Source of the DNA: Isochrysis galbana
Taxonomy: Eukaryota > Haptophyta > Isochrysidales > Isochrysidaceae
Assembly: GCA_018136815.1 (NCBI GenBank)
Contig: CM030941.1
Span: 858,939-922,938, forward strand
Direction of reading: 5' to 3'
DNA: 64,000 bases
In this document: positions 60,033 through 64,000 of the stretch, one piece after another
Numbering within the stretch: position 1 is the first letter of the stretch
Layout of the letters: every line of letters begins with the position of its first letter
The notes under the pieces: model-generated
The model's input: only the letters and a program-made list of their open reading frames with translations
The model's database searches: none
What the model was told of the DNA's origin: nothing
Position numbers and translations under genes: made by a program

Positions 60033-60755
60033 GGCTCGTCTACTATCGCACCGTTCCTGACTCCACCGACCCGGACTCGCTAGTGCTCTATGTTCCGCCC
60101 TCCTTGCGGTCTCGCTACCTCTTCGCCTACCACGATCGCACGATCGCTCCGGTCATCTCGGAGTTTCTCGAATGTCCGGTCTTCTTCGTACTCGGGTATA
60201 CTGGCCTAGCATGTCTTCCGACGTTGCGTCCTACGTCCGGGAATGCCACGAGTGCACCCTCGCCAAGCCGCTACCTAGGGCTCTAGCGTCGCCCTCCGGT
60301 CTCTCCGTGGGTACCTACCCCTTTGACGTGGTCTACTGCGACGTGCTCTCGCTGGCTCCCACTCACAACTTCGTGCCTGGAATCTCGGGTTACGACAAGC
60401 TGGTCGTCTTCATCGACTCGCTCACTCGATGGATTGAGGCTGAGCCGTCGAATGGGGATCCCTCGTCGGAGGTGGCCTTGGACATGTTCATCCGCTTGAT
60501 TGTGACGCGTTATGGAGTCCCTAGGCAGCTTCGAACCGACGCCGGTTCGAATCTATGTTCGGTTCTTGTTTCGCGTATTCTGGAGCTCACCGGGACTGAT
60601 TTGTCGAGTACAGAGCCGTGCCGACATGAAGGTGTAGGCTTCGTCGAACGCGCTCAGCAAACGCTCATCCGTTTGATGCGCGCCTCAAACGAGCAAACGA
60701 GGGTGGCGGTCATTGGGTCGACCATTTGCCGTTCCTACTCCTCTCGTTGAGGGCT
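60033..60755 (+). pseudogene. Ty3/Gypsy-type integrase remnant (interrupted)
   Basis: Retrotransposon integrase. The N-terminal HHCC-like zinc region spans RYLFAYHDRTIAP and, after a frameshift near 60175, RVYWPSMSSDVASYVRECHE with CxxC. The catalytic core follows: FDVVYCDVLSL (first Asp), LRTDAGSNL (second Asp) and GFVERAQQTLIRLMR (Glu region). Near 60700 another 1-nt shift is needed to continue GHWVDHLPFLLLSLRASSG. The sequence is then split at 60756-60763 by a hAT-type insertion. No long terminal repeats or polymerase were found nearby, so this is a fragment. Confidence 0.8.
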
Positions 60756-60763
60756 TCCTCCGG
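60756..60763. repeat. Left copy of 8-bp target site duplication
   Basis: TCCTCCGG, repeated exactly at 61256-61263 on the other side of the inserted element. Confidence 0.9.
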
Positions 60764-61255
60764 CAGTGTTGGGGCAACAGCGCGCCAGCTTGCACCGATG
60801 TTGGAGCTATCACTGGCGCCAGTAGCTGATGACAGCTATCGGTGGTCTGCGAGCTGGCGCCAGATCTTTGGTGGGAAGAGCTGGTCATGCCAGCTAGCGC
60901 CAGCTCTGGAGGGCAGAGGGTGGGGGAGAAAGGTCACCAATTGTAAATTATACAGTGTAAAGGGTTATTTTCCCTATTCTGGAGATGAAGCACACCCCGG
61001 CAGCTTAATGTGAACCTGAGAGATCATGTCGCGTGTGGATTCACGGTTCGAATCTAGTCGGCCTCCTACGTCCGCGACGTAGGGGCTTACCATTGGCAAC
61101 CCGCGGCGCCTTACTTGTATTTTTTGTTTCCTTTATTGTTTTTTTTTACATCGCTCATTATTTGCTGAGAACTGGCGAGCTGGCGCCAGTTGCCAGTTGA
61201 GATGGAACTGGCACTGGCGCCAAACACTGGTGCCAGTACTGTTGCCCCAACACTG
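60764..61255. mobile_element. Non-autonomous hAT transposon (MITE), 492 bp
   Basis: Perfect 17-bp terminal inverted repeats, CAGTGTTGGGGCAACAG at 60764-60780 and its complement at 61239-61255, flanked by the exact 8-bp duplication TCCTCCGG. The CAGTG start and 8-bp duplication are hallmarks of the hAT superfamily. Subterminal copies of CTGGCGCCAG or close variants (60813, 60854, 60893; 61174, 61212, 61228) look like transposase binding sites. There is no transposase frame. It is inserted in the Gypsy integrase remnant. Confidence 0.92.
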
Positions 61256-61263
61256 TCCTCCGG
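61256..61263. repeat. Right copy of 8-bp target site duplication
   Basis: TCCTCCGG, identical to 60756-60763. Removing one copy plus the element rejoins the integrase reading ASSGRVTS. Confidence 0.9.
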
Positions 61264-61572
61264 TCGTGTTACCTCCCGGTCTCCGGCGTGCTTAAGCTTA
61301 ATAAGAGATAAGAGATGCAGGTATACTAACACGAGACACGAGTGGGATAGAATATTTGTTGGGGGATCTGACACGTTGGTGATGTTTCATTCACCCCTTC
61401 GCCGTATCGAGGGGGGGGGGGGGGCTCCCCACAAAATGGCTCTTGGTCCCCTCCTTCATATTGCACGATGTGCCCCGCATGGTACCAGAAAAAAAACTTT
61501 ATAATTGTAGATCTATACCTACAACATATGACGTATTATATACCATATACCAAGCTTCCGTGGCTCGCTGTA

Positions 61573-61626
61573 CTACAGCCTGTAGGTCCACTACAACCTG
61601 TAGTTCCACTACAGCCTGTAGGTCCA
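61573..61626. repeat. Three tandem 18-bp units CTACAGCCTGTAGGTCCA
   Basis: Three copies with two substitutions in the middle one. Each holds a 5-bp-stem palindrome CTACA-GCC-TGTAG. Confidence 0.9.
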
Positions 61627-62141
61627 CTGGCGATCTAGCGATTAGTCAAACGTCGGTGGATGACGTTGGGGTCCGTACGGGAAGTAATGTGAAGCTCATC
61701 AATGGTAAGTGTATCGCGCAGTGCACACACACGAGATTCTACCACCGATTTGAGTGGGCTGGATATACCATGTTGGATAATATGGGCACCTGTGTCCTAT
61801 GTGGGTAGCGACCAACCCTGCTCTAAAAAAACAGTGGCAAAAACGGAGGGCGCGTTTGAAAAACAGTGAAAAACACTGTTTTTGTTTTTGGCCTCCGAAA
61901 AAAAACACAGTTTCTGTCTTTCACATATCTAGGAATAACATTGTAAGGTCGCGTTCCGTCGAAAGAGGAACGTACTAGTATAATTTCCTGTTTAGAAATT
62001 CAATTAGAACGTTTAGATAGTTCATCTTTGAATTGTGAATTGTTTGCTTCACCTGATCAGCTGACCGTCGCACCGTCGCACTTCCCTCTTCATGAGGTCG
62101 CGTTTCGTCGAAAGAGGACCATGTGCATGTTTATTTGATCC

Positions 62142-62320
62142 AATTTAACTTTAATTAATTCACATGGTTCAACTGTAAAATACTAGTGTAATACAAAAAA
62201 GCACTGGTCGGTGCCTTTATGATTTAACTTTAACTTTAATTAATTCAGACAGTTTGACTACAAAATACTAGAGTATACAATGGTATTCACATAGTAAAAA
62301 GGCACTGCTCGATGCCTTTA
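62142..62320. repeat. Tandem duplication of an AT-rich block of about 80 to 95 bp
   Basis: Both halves run TTAACTTTAATTAATTCA..., AAAATACTAG..., then GCACTGNTCGNTGCCTTTAT. The second half has an extra 15 to 20 bp. Confidence 0.85.
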
Positions 62321-63185
62321 TTTATGAGCGGAGAAGAGCAGGGTGGCAGATGCCGGAGGCCGGGGCCGGTAGGGGTCAAGTAGGGGGGGGGGGTGGCGGG
62401 GTGGCGCCTGGGGAATCCCTGGACGGTAGATACTACAATAGTAGTTCTATAGAGAGCGGGAGAACCTTGGACTCCTCGTGAGGCGTCGGCCCCTGTGATG
62501 AGAGTGATGAGCTTAACGTCAAGCAAGCCCCCCCTAGCCGTTATTCGGGACCGGCTGGACCGTCCCATCGTCGGAAGAAGGCCCTCCCTCTCGTCCCCCT
62601 TCTCCGCATCATCCCCGGCGCTCTCGCGTGTCCCCGACCGCCGCGCGCCCCCCCCCCCCCTTCCCCTCCCCCCCCCCGGTGCTTGCCGCGTCAGGGGGCG
62701 GGGGGAGGGCGGGGGGGGGGGGCGGGGGCGGGGGAAACGGTTGTTTCGGGCCGGCCTCCACCGGCAATCGCTACTTAGGGAAATCTCTCTCTCTACTCTT
62801 TGGGATAGAGGAGCTCCACAGCAGGACGACTCTCTCCTCTCTCGCAGAGCTTTGAAAGGTATCTAGCTCTACTCTAGTCTAGTGAGTGCGTACGAGTAGA
62901 GTAGAGGGCTTTCCTCCGGTGTATATGAGAGTGGCCAGCAGAGGTTTGAGCTGGCCGCCAAGACTTCCTCACCTCTACTCCTATGGTAGTAGAGTACTCC
63001 TACTCGGGAATCTACTGATCAAGAGGGAGACGGAGAGAGAGCGGGCGAGCGGGCGAGAGGAACGAGAGCGAGAGAAGGAGAGAGAGAGAGAAACCGAGAG
63101 AGGTGGCGAGAAAGCCAGAGGGAGAGAAAGCGCGGTGGAGGGGAAGGGGAGAGAGGGCACGAGGTGCTGGCAGGCCCCAGCCAGC

Positions 63186-64000
63186 ATGCCGCCTCGAGGC
63201 CTCACACTCCTCGGCATGCTTGCCATCTCCACGCTTCTTGCTGTGCTGTACGGCCACCGTGCGCGGCCGCCCTCCGCCCCGCTGCTGCGAGAGCGCATCA
63301 GAGGGACCATCGAGGCCCTCGTCGCGCGTGGCCAGCACCTGTCGGCTAAGGCTCCCAGCCTCGATGGAGCCCAGGCGAAGCGGCGCCAAGCAGAGCAGAT
63401 CAGTGGCGATGCGTGCGCCAACTGTGGTCTGAATCAAAAGCTGGCCAGCCGTCAGTTGGGCATGGGCGAGCCCTCGCCACCTCATCCCTCGCCGACAGCG
63501 CCCTCGCCGCCACCGCCCTCTCCGCCGCCGCCCTCGCCACCGCCACCCTCGCCACCTCCTCCCTCGCCGCCGCCGCCCTCGCCACCGCCACCCTCGCCCC
63601 CTCCTCCCTCACCGCCTTCACCTTCGCCGCCGCCGCCCTCGCCACCTCCACCCTCGCCCCCTCCTCCCTCACCACCTCCTCCTTCGCCGCCGCCGCCCTC
63701 GCCACCTCCTCCCTCGCCGCCACCGCCCTCGCCGCCTCCTCCTTCGCCGCCGCCGCCCTCGCCACCTCCTCCCTCGCCGCCACCGCCCTCGCCCCCTGCT
63801 CCCTCTCCGCCGCCGCCCTCGCCACCTCCACCCTCGCCGCCGCCGCCCTCGCCGCCGCCACCCTCGCCCCCTCCTCCCTCACCGCCTCCTCCTTCGCCGC
63901 CGCCGCCCTCGCCACCTCCTCCCTCGCCGCAGCCGTCCTCGCCGCCACCGCCCTCGCCCCCTCCTCCCTCTCCGCCTCCTCCTTCGCCAGCACCGCCCTC
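63186..64000 (+). CDS. (SPPPP)n extensin/pherophorin-like protein, runs off the window
   Basis: An open frame from the ATG at 63186 that has no stop before the window ends, so at least 271 residues. Residues 5-22 are hydrophobic (GLTLLGMLAISTLLAVLY), a signal peptide or, with PPR before it, a type II anchor. Residues 23-92 are a basic, helical stem ending in CANCGLNQKL. From about residue 95 the protein is a regular (SPPPP)n repeat with rare SPPSPS, SPAPS or SPQPSS variants. Such repeats are extended, usually hydroxylated and O-glycosylated, in algal wall proteins, and in some algae form the stalk between a membrane anchor and a lumenal enzyme. The downstream domain is outside the window, so the function is open. 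The start is preceded by a GA-rich leader. Confidence 0.75.
   Translation, partial: MPPRGLTLLGMLAISTLLAVLYGHRARPPSAPLLRERIRGTIEALVARGQHLSAKAPSLDGAQAKRRQAEQISGDACANCGLNQKLASRQLGMGEPSPPHPSPTAPSPPPPSPPPPSPPPPSPPPPSPPPPSPPPPSPPPPSPPSPSPPPPSPPPPSPPPPSPPPPSPPPPSPPPPSPPPPSPPPPSPPPPSPPPPSPPPPSPPAPSPPPPSPPPPSPPPPSPPPPSPPPPSPPPPSPPPPSPPPPSPQPSSPPPPSPPPPSPPPPSPAPP
63475..64000 (+). repeat. 15-bp coding minisatellite encoding SPPPP
   Basis: At least 30 units of CC(C/T)TC(G/A/T)CC(G/A/C)CC(G/T/A)CC in phase with the reading frame; third positions vary freely while the amino acids stay constant, showing selection on the protein. Confidence 0.85.

Larger units (their letters stand above)
61264..63185. other. 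AT-richer repeat region, then C/G tracts
   Basis: Contains an 18-bp tandem repeat, the duplicated AT-rich block at 62142-62320, two copies of GGTCGCGTT(C/T)CGTCGAAAGA (61949, 62096), an AAACACTGTTTTT-type repeat at 61825-61915, G and C tracts at 62640-62740, and TAGAG words at 62865-63000. No gene is supported. Confidence 0.5.

Noticed and set aside
61005..61090. tRNA-like GGTTCGAATC inside the hAT element
   Set aside because: The flanking bases do not pair as a T-arm and no acceptor stem or anticodon arm can be drawn.
63400..63993. Minus-strand Ala/Glu/Arg-rich frame of 197 codons
   Set aside because: Antisense of the SPPPP minisatellite; third-position variation supports the plus-strand frame.

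Overview
The window is nuclear DNA of a GC-rich unicellular eukaryote, most likely a flagellated alga; a haptophyte is the best guess, with other secondary-plastid algae as alternatives. The reasons are short GT-AG introns (88 to 248 nt where I could rebuild them), long G, C and CT homopolymer or microsatellite tracts, a discrete FabD-type malonyl transacylase, a protein with a signal-peptide-like start that looks plastid-bound, organelle-type tRNA modification enzymes, a cilium-type TMEM138-like protein, and an (SPPPP)n wall or Golgi-type protein. It is a scaffold with two 100-N gaps (27244-27343 and 43881-43980). There are no operons; genes stand alone on both strands, separated by repeat-rich DNA.

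Layout. 1-7.3 kb: edge of an unknown gene, FabD-like protein with an extra N-terminal region (+), ABCD-type ABC half-transporter (-). 9-15 kb: LRR protein (-), an exon with a possible Tudor-like segment (-), coiled-coil protein (+), and a dense palindromic array near 13.5 kb. 16.5-17.4 kb: an AT-rich ORF bracketed by inverted copies of a 45-bp sequence and by minisatellite DNA, unlike everything around it. 19-27 kb: a giant USP9X/USP24/USP34-like deubiquitinase (-). 29-31 kb: a four-exon MRS2-type Mg2+ channel (-). 32-35.4 kb: repeats and a hairpin-capped inverted-repeat element. 35.5-39.4 kb: GT31 glycosyltransferase (-), a cytochrome b561 C-terminal piece next to a lower-GC ORF, and a decayed PIF1/Helitron-type helicase. 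40.5-43 kb: six-exon MnmG (-). 44-46.6 kb: TMEM138-like protein (-) and a Rossmann-fold protein (+). 48-58.5 kb: DUF2009 protein (-), large coiled-coil protein (-), CDK5RAP1/MiaB (-). 60-61.3 kb: a frameshifted Gypsy integrase split by a non-autonomous hAT element with an intact 8-bp target duplication. 63.2 kb to the end: the (SPPPP)n protein, running off the window.

The genes are mostly unrelated housekeeping functions. The one functional pairing is MnmG and CDK5RAP1, both of which modify the anticodon region of organellar tRNAs. Gene structures of multi-exon genes were rebuilt by matching splice phase to the expected protein family sequence; there is no transcript evidence. All family assignments come from motifs read by eye, without database searches.
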